Shown here: positions 38,601 through 47,778 of the stretch, piece by piece
Layout of the letters: each line of letters starts with the position of its first letter
Numbering within the stretch: the stretch's first letter is position 1
Origin: Hippasteria phrygiana
Lineage: Eukaryota > Echinodermata > Asteroidea > Valvatida > Goniasteridae
Reading direction: 5' to 3'
Length of the DNA: 64,000 nt
NCBI GenBank assembly: GCA_037893225.1
Contig: JAZGUH010000541.1
Coordinates: 372,001-436,000 of the forward strand
Translations under genes and position numbers: made by a program
The notes under the pieces: generated by a model
The model's database searches: none
Told to the model about the DNA's origin: nothing
The model's input: only the letters and a program-made list of their open reading frames with translations

Positions 38601-41600
38601 AGGGTTTATAACCAATAATAATGAAAAGGAGTCCGATTTTCATAGGAGCCTGATTTTCATAAGACACCGGTTCTTACAGGGAGAAGCTGGCGATGTAAGC
38701 GCTAACGGGTAACTGCATGACGAAGTCCAGTGGTTGAGAATCCGCTGCTCTGTTGCTGATTCGACTGGTGATCGTGGTGCTGGCAAACCGAACAGCTATC
38801 TTGGTCTCGACTTGGAACAACTGGACGTCGTTCCTTTTCTTACCCTACCATCATAAATCAGAAGGAAGACTGGCTTGGTAATTGAACCATTTTAAGGTTG
38901 AACAAAGAAAATTGTCGAGAGCGGGGCTTGAACCTCCGACCTCTGGATTCCGCACGGGTGTTCCACTAAATACATAAAACTACATGTATATTGCTCTACT
39001 TTTGGTAGTTTCCTGCTTGTCAATATTATTTTAGTAAGAATTCACCTTTTCCCACTGTCTGAGAAGAATCTCCTTCACCAAGAAGACCCTGACATTCACG
39101 ACAAAATATACATATATCTTATGCATTGTCTTGACTGTCTGGCAAACATTGTTAATGTCTCATCCGATCCGACTTGGCTTTTGACATCAAGAATTCTACA
39201 TGAACCAGGAATTATGTATATTGTTATATTGAATCACCTGTCTAAAACTATATTCATTTTAAGAAAATTTACGTTCTTTCAGTTATAAGCCTATAGTATT
39301 ACGTTTGTTTTCCTTATATACCTAGCCGGTTACCTGCAGTGACTTTTATCCTCGCTTGAATGACATCCAGAATAAAGGTAAAACTTAGACTGTGAAATAT
39401 GACAACTGTCCATGGGAAATGGGCCAGGACGAGTTCAGACGTCTAACGGTTAAGTAACTTTATATCTAGTTCCATTATTTATAAAAGAAAATAAATAATT
39501 TATTGCTTTTTCCAGGACACACTTGATTTTCAAGTTACTTACTCCTGTCTGCCTTCTTTCACGAAGCGAGCGCAGCATCTGTTAAAACATAAAAAATACA
39601 CTGGTAACGAATTATCAAATGACTTTTGCCACAATAAAGACAGGAACAATGTATAAATATTATCTTGTAAAAAATCTAGTTCAATTATTGAATACGTGTA
39701 TACCCATAATTTGTTACTAGTACATGTATATCAAAGCTGTATGTATAGCTTTTCCCGGTTCATTTCGCACTTGTTTCATTTAAAATTACACCATTTAATT
39801 CGTCCTATATACCGGTAGTTATCGTCATTTTCGTCTCAATCTGAGATTGGCGTTAAATTGAAAAAACAAATTCGTGTTTTTTGTGTGTCTTTCATTTTAG
39901 CGCTTTAATCATTCATTTTCGTCAGTGGTAAGTTTATAAGTTAAGATGGTTTAAATGTACGGTTGTTTTAGCTTCATTTGACTGGTTAAAGGCATATTTC
40001 AAACGTAATTAGGGATGTTTTGTTGTGACTCAAAATGAATTAAGATCATTTTTGCACAATTAGCGTACTAAATTAAGAAGTGAAAAGTTAATTTTTGGAA
40101 CCTACATAAAAATAACCATTGAATTCAAATTTAACAACATTTCTTGTTTTGAATTGAGGTTAGTCTTCAATTAAGAAAGGAAAAACATAATGCAATGTTC
40201 TTTGTTTATTATTTTTTATTAATTCATGTCTTTATTGGATATTCAAGGCATGCGATAAGACCTAGGACATAAATATCAAAACACAAGATTCCAGGGAATA
40301 CAATGTGAATAGACATTAAAGCAAGGCAAAAGGAACATTTAAGTGACTATTTAAATAGTAACAGTAATATTCGCTTAAAGCAAACTAATTAATAAGACTT
40401 ATTCAATGAGTATAGATGTGAAGGGGCGAAAATTGAAGAATTTCGGTTTCATTATCTTCATCCTTGCATTCCGAGCATTTTCTTCGATCTTACAGAATTC
40501 GAATGTTCAAAGAATTCCAATTAATGATCACGACAAGAACAAGCCTATTAGAAAAGGAATTGTAACTTGTTTTTCATAAACTGTTTCATCATGCCACTGA
40601 CGAAAATTAATGAGTAAATCGCTTAAATGAATGACATAAAAAACAAATTTGCCTTTTCAATTCAACGCCAATCTCAGATTGAGACGAAAATGACGATAAC
40701 CAGGACGAATTAAAATGCTTATTTCGTGAATAAAAATGCTCTTAAAATGAAATTTAGTGGTGGAAATCAAAATCAACAATTAATTCCCAAGATTTTTTTT
40801 TGACAATTTTACTTTCTTTCAAGCGATTTTAAATGAAACAAGTACGAAATTAACCGGGAAATGCTATATTAGACCTACATGTAAGTGTTTTGGAAGGAGG
40901 TATTTACTGTTACAGAACAATTTTTCTATAACCAATCTTCTAAGAATTGTATATGATCCGCAATTCAGTAGGCGGTGAATCTTTTGAAAAAATTGAAACA
41001 TTAATTTCTTACATTGCACAGTACAGATTATGTTCTAATCCTTAATCAGATTCATTTTGAAAACTGGCATCTCGTTCAGGCATGTAAGCCTTTTTAAAAT
41101 AATGCAAATGCTTTATGACGTCACAATCATATGGGTTATGGATTTTTGTTTGGTGTTGCGATTCCATGAATTGAGTAGGCATAATTGTGTGGCGTTCCGG
41201 AACCATCAGCCGCTCCTAAACCCCACTGTAGGAAAGGCAAATAGTGAACGGTGACACAACTGTCTGTAATTGATAGTTGCATGGTTACCCATCGCTTGGC
41301 GAGGGAAAGGTGAATTTGATAAAAAACTTGACTCGTCACAAAAGGGGCTACTCCTAACCGCAATTTGCCCATCAATCATGACACCACATGGGCCAAACTT
41401 CGCATTCCACCCGTCACCTGTTATTTTTGGTCGACAATAACGCATAGGATAATGCGAGATGAATGCATTGAATTCTGATTAAAAATGCATGGCACAATTT
41501 CTAACTGGTTTGACATAGTACAGCAGATAGGTAAATCTCGTTCTCTAATGATGGGATTTAAATTTTGATGGTTTACTTTACAATAATCTGTATATGTAAT

Positions 41601-42906
41601 GCTAAATTTTGTGTTAAAAAGGATGTCATCTGATCGCTATTCACAGAAAAATTCTTTACTAAACCTCCCATTCTTCAATTGCAGTTTCTATCAAAGATGC
41701 ATGTGGTTCCGAGAAATCAATTTATTCAAGACTGACGGAAAGGTTGTTCAACATCATATTTACACTAAAAAAAATCGTCCAAAATCATCCGTAAGAAGCA
41801 CATCATTCACGCACATGTAACTTAAATCGTGAGATTGAGAGGATTTAATTGACCCTATGCCCTAACCCAACAATTTTTAATATGATTTTGCATAGGGGTT
41901 AGGGGTATTACTTGAGCATATTTCCTTCTATGTCGTCTCAACTTTACGTACCAATCTTATAGTTTTTGTCAGTGCCAGATATTAGTCACCACTTGCCCAT
42001 TGAATCGAACTGTTATTTTTTTAGAGCGCACACATAGCAATGAAAACAGTTTTTAGTGCTTTTTCACAACCATTTTCATTCCTTTCAACGAGCTGCGGTT
42101 ATGGTGCGGGTGACAGGTACCAAGTTTCTTTTGTAAGGCTTCAATCTAACTTGAACCCAACCTTTGCCTGTAAATAAAAACAACGGTTATTAGTACCGCC
42201 TAAATCCGTCCGGAAGTACCCCAGACAAAGGTTTAAATACAAACTTGACCCTTCGGGTACGGTTTCCCTGAATTCATGTTGAAACCTGGCAAAGTGACTG
42301 AAAGACCTCTCTCACGGCCGTTCAACCACATTAATTAAAACATCCAGCGGTGGAAGGGGGGGGGGGGGGGGGGGAGGGGGAGGAGGGGGGGGGGGGGGGA
42401 CATAAATGCGGTACTATATAAACAACTGCTGATACATTTGTCATTTTCATTTCTAGCCAAGCATGATCAAAGTAATCCCGATAGGAAGTGGCAAAATAAT
42501 AAGGGCAACAGACCATAAAAAAAACAGACAAAAAAAACCAGACAACAACAAAACAAAAACAAAAAGGAACATTCATGTAATCGTAAAAAAGTGTCTACTG
42601 GGCCGTTGGTTGTTTACATGCTGGCAATGAGTGAGGGGTGAGATCTGGAGAATTTGTTTTGAAAATACTGTATTCATTGGGGAGTGGGGCATTTTTTACA
42701 TGTTAGTAAAATTATCAAATTAAGATAACCTGCTCCAAAACCGGTATTAATTTAAAGTTTGGGGTAACAAAACTTTAATATCCCAACTTTCATCCTGTGT
42801 GTACATATGTGGTTCACATCTTGAGTTCATTTATAATAGAACATACGCTTATCGGCTGTATTCTCCAAACACTGACCGAAATCCAAGGGCAATCGCCCTC
42901 CCCCGA

Positions 42907-42937
<31 letters not shown>

Positions 42938-43971
42938 AAAACGCAAACACGACACCCTACAACAACCATCTCTTGCTGTGCATAAAACACGTGAACAATC
43001 AAACTCGGCCCTGAAAGAGATTTTTTGTTCTAATGTTTGCTAAAAATGGCAACCAAGTCACGCTCTTGCTAATTGTTATTCCTATATCCATGTTCCACGC
43101 TTCATGTGGATATTAGATTTACAGCTGAACGGTATTTTTATATTGCGATTTAAATTGTGGTTGTAAATTGCGGAACGACAGTTTTAAATTCGGAGGAATT
43201 CCATATTTCAGTTGAGAACCTGTCCTTACTGTTTGTTTATACCCTGACCATGGAGATACCTCCGCGCCCTGACAGGCTATTGTGGGGTGCGACATTAACA
43301 TTACGTAATCATACATCCTGAAGTTGTGGTATAGAAACTGTTTATTACTACAGATGTTGTTTACACACATGGCTATCACACCTTCTTGAGATTTGTGACA
43401 GACCAATGACAGATAGAGCAAGGATAGGAATACAACACCACGATACGTCTGTTACATCATGGATCTTCCTCCATGGAGGAATACTTATTCCTCCATGTAT
43501 ATACGCACAAATGCTGATAACATGCTGTAAATAAGAACGTAGGCCTAAAATGTAGGGTACGTCTAGTATTACTACATGTGTCTCAATTATTGTATCTCAA
43601 TTATTGTATCTCAATTATTTTTGAGTGTATGATGTATTTCATGTCTTGGTACCCATTCATTCCCAAAGAAACAGTTGATTTCAATTGATAGTTTTAGCAT
43701 AATGTCTCAAAAGGGGGTGGTAATGAAATCCATTGCATGATACATCAACTTAAAGAACAGAAGAAGATCATTGGTATATAGGATCATGGAGGAATAAAAC
43801 ACAGAGTGTGACAGAAAAGCAAACACAAACCTCATACTGCTTAGAGTGTTTTCCAGCCGTAACCGTCCATTCCTTATTCACAGACGGTGCAGACAGTCCG
43901 AAAGGGATGAAGGTCGACAGAAAGATCACTCCCACCACTGCTAGGGTTGTTACCCCTCGAAGCCTTCTCAT
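19031..43971 (-). CDS. ITIH gene A: secreted triple-module inter-alpha-trypsin inhibitor heavy chain-like protein (complete, 30 coding exons)
   Basis: Vertebrate ITIH heavy chains are secreted proteins with one VIT domain, one VWA domain and an ITIH C-terminal domain; they are cleaved at DPHF and esterified to chondroitin sulfate, then passed to hyaluronan. This gene encodes one signal peptide, three successive VIT-VWA units and one C-terminal domain. The 30 exons sum to 6,651 bp (2,216 aa plus stop), and every junction is in phase with GT-AG borders. DxSxS metal-site motifs start near residues 325, 959 and 1,586; each VWA also has the downstream TNL and (L/T)DG elements. Each module contains the family motif ITEPQG. 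DGDPHFVV begins near residue 1,962. Vertebrate members are about 900 aa, so this is more than twice as long. Exon coordinates are given in the module entries. The model is inferred from sequence; a missed small exon in the 4.2-kb second intron cannot be excluded. Confidence 0.9.
20999..25307 (-). other. ITIH gene A module 3 (VIT-VWA)
   Basis: Exons: 25147-25307, 24871-24981, 24418-24556, 23739-23999, 23063-23351, 22352-22896, 20999-21371. The VIT begins DGIDTTSLTVNSHIVLRFAT and contains SKAGWAVFRQKIPLKAFITD. The VWA shows FVIDTSSSMEGTK, ATNLNRAI and VLTDGEPTYG, and NYFNGSEIVVVG supplies a possible N-glycosylation site. Exon lengths 289 and 545 equal those of module 2. The last exon is a linker containing ERIWAYIMIQTLQRKRD and TYLNPYTRMTV, a hydrophobic-aromatic stretch followed by a Pro/Gly-rich tail that leads to the DPHF motif. 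Confidence 0.9.
21735..22313 (+). mobile_element. LINE 3' fragment in an ITIH gene A intron
   Basis: The plus strand reads MTVAQRIHFQLGCQVFRALA, followed after frame changes by IPRPNCEIFKNGFSYRAFV, CLNGVPCTIRLNSHSSFRQL and LKENKV, the typical tail of CR1/L2-like reverse transcriptases (in-frame hydrophobic block, RSF-like, N-x-LP position, SFKxxLK). It is followed by an AT-rich 3' tail and ends AATAAAATAAAAAAA. It is antisense to the host gene in the intron between exons 22,352-22,896 and 20,999-21,371. Decayed and 5'-truncated. Confidence 0.65.
27112..27276. mobile_element. MITE with GCGTATCCAG ends in gene A intron
   Basis: The left end CCAGTAGCGTATCCAGC and the right end GCTGGATACGCCACTG are inverted repeats. 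The interior has a G run (GGTGGGGGGGGGAGG). It is related in its termini to the G/C-rich elements at 34,302-34,530 and 59,998-60,228. Confidence 0.65.
31160..31400 (+). mobile_element. tRNA-derived SINE in gene A intron
   Basis: The plus strand has an A-box-like GTGGCCGAGTAGTC and a B-box GGTTCAAATCC spaced like those of Leu/Ser-type tRNAs. A body containing TGCGATGGACTAGCATCCTG follows, a motif of SINE and LINE 3' tails in many animals. It lies between exons 30,897-31,010 and 31,505-31,665. Long variable region and decayed stems argue against a functional tRNA. Confidence 0.6.
32874..32932. repeat. Short tandem repeat, unit about 18 bp
   Basis: Three consecutive copies of an AAAATGTGCAATGCACA-like unit occur in the intron between exons 32,188-32,571 and 33,557-33,792 of ITIH gene A. 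Confidence 0.8.
34302..34530. mobile_element. G-run MITE with GGCGTAGC ends, copy 1
   Basis: The ends AGCGGCGTAGCCAGGG and TAGCTACGCCACTG are inverted repeats. The interior contains several G runs and TAATACTATTATTTTCTGCG, which recurs as the complement at 60,098-60,125. The copy at 59,998-60,228 is in opposite orientation. It lies in the intron upstream of exon 33,907-34,221 of gene A. Confidence 0.7.
38245..38422. mobile_element. MITE with CAATTTCATGGAGCTGC ends, copy 1 of 3
   Basis: The segment starts CAATTTCATGGAGCTGCCC and ends GCTTAGCAGCTTCATGGA. The interior has AAAACAGGTTACCAGCCAAT, which is shared word for word with the copy near 59,570. A third copy is at 53,396-53,562. All three lie in ITIH introns. 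Confidence 0.7.
39746..40866. mobile_element. 1.1-kb DNA element with long inverted arms
   Basis: The outer ends TAGCTTTTCCCGGTT and AACCGGGAAATGCTA are inverted repeats, bounded by TA dinucleotides. Further in, the arms contain CATTTCGCACTTGTTTCATT and TTATCGTCATTTTCGTCTCA, both matched by complements in the right arm (40,665-40,850). Arms exceed 150 bp with small indels. TA borders suggest a Tc1/mariner-type mechanism; no transposase is present. It lies in intron 2 of gene A. Confidence 0.75.
40867..43830 (-). other. Remainder of ITIH gene A intron 1 (between signal exon and microexon)
   Basis: No exon is recognisable. It contains a G run with few interruptions (42,356-42,399), a C run followed by an A run (42,907-42,941), a hairpin of CCTCCATGG halves at 43,464-43,498, and three tandem TATCTCAATTATTG units near 43,575-43,620. 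Open frames here have no family resemblance or splice support. Confidence 0.6.
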
Positions 43972-45484
43972 CTCTGCAATCCAGTCTTATTCCCTTCCCA
44001 GAAGTTTTGACTTCAGTTGGCAAAGCACTGATGGAGTGAGATGGAGTACGGTTTCAAAGAAGGTGTTCCAAAACTTCCTGGTCCGCAGGTGTACACCGTC
44101 GAAGAGAAGGGGGAACTGTGAAGATATCCACGGTGCTAGTGACCCGCTGGTCCGTTCACTATCGACTAATGCCGATTTATTGTGCCTTACAGTGGTCCGT
44201 CATGCGTGTATACTGCTTATACACTCACAAGACAACACGAGGGGTAAAGGATTAGACTCCCTGGTCAAACAACCTTGAATACTGTATCTTGGCACAGATG
44301 ACAGGATTGCCCGGTCTATCTGGTGTCAAAATCCGTGTATGTAGTGTATAATCTCAGTTGACATAGCAGAAAAGTGGTTTCTTTTCTGGAGTCACGGGGT
44401 ATTGTCGGAAAATATGTGTAATTTCTCGGAGCTATGACAGAGGTTAAACAATTTCACACCTCAAAAATGTTACATTCATAAAAGCCATAAGCCACGGTGT
44501 CATCAAAGACCGATTCTCGTGAAGTTGGCAATTGCATTTAGAGTACTTACTCCCTCTAAATGACTCGCCGTACATCGATGAACAACCGCCCGCGAGTAGA
44601 GGAAGTTACGTCATTTGAAAACGAAAGGAAAAAGGGTTACAAATCTTTAGCAATGCGTATAAATTGGCTGATTTACTAGACTAGAACTTTTACAGTAAAA
44701 GAAGAGGGAGGGATTCCACTTGTTGGATCATCCTGCTACTGCCTGGAATACCCAACAATCGGCCAACCATGCAGGGACCGTCAATAGCGAACAATGGGCC
44801 CAGCCGTGCGCGTATTGTTCGGCCTTCTGGTGCCCTCACTCAGGAGTGTCCGTGGCTTTTGTTAGTGGGGTGGGTTTTGTTTGCTTCGGCTTTCAAGACT
44901 GCCGGGGAAACTCATTAATCACCGTTGAAGTGTGACCGTGACCTGCTATAGTCGCGATTTAGGTAATTTAAGTTCAAAAGGATACTCTTTGTTCCCGGCA
45001 TTCCTGGCCTTGGGCCTACATTAAGATCAAGCGGTGCTGTTTCAGTTCTCGGTAATGTGGATCATTGTTGCGCCACAATCTACCGCCTGTGCTCTGTTGC
45101 GGCGTTTACGCATGGACTGCTGCAATGAACTACCAGTGAACCCTCTGAACGAAATGACAGGAATGTTAGAAATTATGTTGCATAACTTCACATTGGAAGG
45201 GAACAGTTCATGTTCAAGTTGGTTCATCATAACTTTAAACCAACCTGCCGAGTTTAATATACGGTATATAGAAATGTAGAATTACACGAAGAAGTAACCA
45301 CAATTTCAAAGTTCGAATGACATCAATCTGATTTTTATTCCAGTCCCTTATACATGTATTTATAGGCTATACTACGGCGTATACAGACCCCTTAGGCCTA
45401 TACTTGGAAAATATAACATGATATCGCATACTTGTTGTAAAATAAGTCTATCATTTACAATTTAAGCCTACTTAATTTATTTTC

Positions 45485-45712
45485 AAAGTGAACAAAGAAA
45501 CTGGTAGGAGGGGGATTCAACCAACTGAGCTATCTTGCCCTATGTTGGCGGTCTCCCAAATTGTCAGTATCTTTGTTCAGGTGGGCGCTAGTCAGAAGTC
45601 ATAAACCCAGAATGCCGTATAGCCAGGGATCACACCCAATTTTACAATACAACCTGGGAAGCGACATTGCGGGAATCACTCAATGAGGATACGACTTTTT
45701 TAACTTATAATT
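45485..45712 (-). mobile_element. tRNA-derived SINE, minus orientation
   Basis: On the minus strand the sequence runs through GGGAGACCGCCAACATAGGG, CAAGATAGCTCAGTTGGTTG (A box) and a truncated head. It is the complement of the SINE at 49,560-49,705, but the B-box region is partly deleted. Confidence 0.65.
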
Positions 45713-45775
45713 CGTCAAACAATTATAATTCGTCAAACAATTATAATTCGTCAAACTTATAATATATCAAACAAT
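45703..45775. repeat. Tandem repeat, 18-bp unit
   Basis: Three units of AATTATAATTCGTCAAAC plus a diverged fourth lie directly beside the SINE end. The repeat is probably an expansion of the SINE tail. Confidence 0.85.
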
Positions 45776-46462
45776 TAATTAAGTTAGAACTTACCTAATG
45801 AAGAAATCTCAAAATAGAAAATATTGTTATAGAAAAGAAGCTAATGATACAGCAGTACTCTAATACTATAGTCTTCCTTTGCTAATCCCGCTGACAACAG
45901 TATCAACCAACTGACACCCACACACATGTGCGTTTTCCTATACTACTGAGGACCATGAATGGAACCCTTCTTTTGTTCCCTTTGTTTGTACTTTAACTTT
46001 TTCCGAACAGCTCCCCGATGATAAGGTTTGTACACGAAATTCTCCCGAGGACTCGGACCAAGTCCTCGGTGTCATTGTTATCCCTAATCCCTCATTGCCC
46101 CAAGTCCTCTCTCGTATAGCCTAACCCACTCATGTTGACATTTATATTCTGATTCACTGTAATTAACACACGTAACATAAGCGTACATTCGAAACATACA
46201 CGTTGATCAAAAGTACTTTATGCCATATTAGTATGGTGGATAAAAAAAGAAAAGGGTGCCACGAAAAAAATATTGAAAATGAATATCATCAAATATACAA
46301 CAGCAAAGAAAACTAACATGGGGTGCGTTCGAGTAGCTCACCCGGATCGACTTGTGTGAAGGCAGACGGGTCAGCCACGAGAGCTGGGCTAATAGAACGC
46401 TCAAACGCCATCTCCTGTTGATGTCACCTTGCACATGAGTCGGCCATGGAGGAATAAGAGTC

Positions 46463-46875
46463 GGCGATTGTGTAGTTACGGACCCCTCTTTATATTTGAT
46501 CCATTTCGAGTCAAGGTTGTTTTTATCATTCCAAAATTAATTTATTAACCTAAAGTATACTTCTCTCAATTCTAATGACATCATTTTTTTGTAATTCTGA
46601 ACAGTTTCCTGCGGGAGAAAATGCAATTTTCTTACGTGTTTTGCGGTTGATGTCTTGCGAATCAGTGCGGTCTTCGCCATCTATATTTTCGTGTTGCGTT
46701 TTGATCTTCGTTGTCGTTTTACCCAAAAAGTTCCCACAAAAAAATTAAAAACTCTGCCCTCTACCTACGACATACCTGTTGGTTTTTAATGTCGCAATCT
46801 AGTTTGCTAAGTCCAATAACTTAAAAGTGGATTTTGTTCTCTTATAGGAACAGTCCTTATAACTACACAATCGCC
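46463..46875. mobile_element. 413-bp MITE with GGCGATTGTGTAGTT ends
   Basis: The left end GGCGATTGTGTAGTT and the right end AACTACACAATCGCC are exact complements over 15 bp, with further partial pairing (GGACC / GGAACAGTCC). No coding capacity is visible. Confidence 0.75.
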
Positions 46876-47047
46876 CTTGAGGTCAGCCATTTTTAATTCC
46901 CCGCTCCAGTACTAAAATACGCATGCGTGTGACGTAATTCCACCAGTGACTCTGCTCCGCGAGCAGGGTCTGTGGTGGCTGACCCGAGCGAGCCCCGGGT
47001 ATGACGTCAGAGCTAATCGAACGGCACGGGGCTTACCTGAGTCGAAG

Positions 47048-47352
47048 TTTGAGAGTGAACAAAGAAAACTGACAAGTATTTTGTCATATTATTTTTATAA
47101 ATTTGGAGACCACCAACGTTGGGCAATACAGCTCACTTGATACAGCCACCGGTAGGCCTATAGTAATCCGACGGTCTCAGGTTCAAGCTGTGCTCTTGCA
47201 AATTCTGTTTGTTTACTCTGAAATGTATCCTCAAAGTGAACAAAGGAAACTGGCAGGAGCGGGACATAAACCCGCGACCTCCGGAATACCATACCGGTGC
47301 TCAACCAACTCAGCTATCTTGCAATATTGACAGTCTATCAAATTGTCAGAAT
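47048..47352. mobile_element. Two tRNA-derived SINE copies in opposite orientation
   Basis: A decayed plus copy (about 47,101-47,220) has TTTGGAGACCACCAAC, an A-box-like region and GGTCTCAGGTTCAAGC. A minus copy (about 47,226-47,352) carries GAGCGGGACATAAACCCGCG and AACCAACTCAGCTATCTTGC. They are the same family as at 49,381-49,705 and 63,655-63,825. Confidence 0.65.
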
Positions 47353-47460
47353 CTTTGATCACTGAAAAGTGATATTCAAATGAGCTTTGTGCTGTTACCA
47401 GAACCACCACGTGTGTGGAGTGTGGACTGTCATGGAGTGATCGGAGTATGTGTCTGGGGC

Positions 47461-47657
47461 GGGTTGAACTATGGAGCTTGTAACGGTCTCATTTATCCGG
47501 TGTGCTAAGTTTTCCGGAACACTATTTAACGCTACTGAACCGTAACAAATGCATGCGCAGTGATGTATTTGTTAGGGATCAGTAGCGTTAAATAGTGTTC
47601 CGGAAAACTGGGCACACCGGATAAATGAGACCGTGACAGAGCTCTCATGGTTGAACC
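47461..47657. repeat. Foldback (near-palindromic) element, about 197 bp
   Basis: The core arms at 47,483-47,536 and 47,581-47,634 are almost exact complements over 54 bases (ACGGTCTCATTTATCCGG and its complement, one or two mismatches). Pairing continues inward (GTAACAAAT / ATTTGTTA) and outward (GGTTGAACTATG). Transcribed, it would form one long hairpin. It starts 122 bp beyond the gene B stop codon, possibly within its 3' untranslated region. Confidence 0.8.
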
Positions 47658-47778
47658 ATGGAGGAAGGAAGCGCACACGCGCGGCACGCTTGACTGGTTT
47701 AAATAAGCACTTCGTTAGCACATGGAGGAAGGTTCCTTCCTCCATGGTTAGCATGAAAAAAACGTCAATGCCTAATGC

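Larger units (their letters stand above)
32188..38844 (-). other. ITIH gene A module 1 (VIT-VWA-linker)
   Basis: Exons: 38678-38844, 37390-37500, 36820-36958, 35957-36256, 35262-35456, 34902-34995, 33907-34221, 33557-33792, 32188-32571. The VIT part reads TKIAVRFASTTITSRISNRA and then EVDGVTYYGKV. A Gly-rich insert (seven Gly in a row, GFGGLTG) follows ITEPQG. The VWA has FVIDVSGSMYGLK, GTNLNDAM and LFVLTDGVPSKG, so the metal site is intact. Compared with modules 2 and 3, the VWA coding region is cut by two extra introns: 195+94 bp here equals the single 289-bp exon there, and 315+236 bp corresponds to 545 bp. The linker (128 residues) is Gly/Pro-rich near PPLAPGGGGDGEAS, includes SACVDLG and ends GIGTTPD, just where an ITIH C-terminal domain would begin. 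Confidence 0.88.
39543..43971 (-). other. ITIH gene A 5' part: signal peptide exon and furin-site microexon
   Basis: Exon 1 (43,831-43,971) encodes 47 residues starting MRRLRGVTTLAVVGVIFLST, a basic start followed by a hydrophobic core, with probable cleavage after GLSA near residue 28. A purine at -3 supports the start. An AG lies 2 bp before the ATG, so a 5' untranslated exon may be spliced on. Exon 2 (39,543-39,578) is a 36-bp microexon encoding MLRSLRERRQTG, with RERR at residues 53-56 matching the furin consensus RX(K/R)R. Both exons are phase 0 and have good donors (GTTTGT, GTAAGT). The propeptide would be removed just before the first VIT domain. Confidence 0.8.
43972..47778. other. 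Intergenic region between ITIH genes A and B
   Basis: It should contain the promoter of gene A (right of 43,971) and the 3' end of gene B (left of 47,779). I see no clear TATA box or poly(A) signal. Contents are a SINE at 45,485-45,712, tandem repeats at 45,703-45,775, a MITE at 46,463-46,875, SINE copies at 47,048-47,352 and the foldback at 47,461-47,657. The 81-codon frame at 45,034-45,279 has no recognisable homology. Confidence 0.6.

Noticed and set aside
43808..44278. 156-codon plus-strand open frame over the gene A signal exon
   Set aside because: It is antisense to exon 1 and the flanking promoter region, without homology or splice sites.
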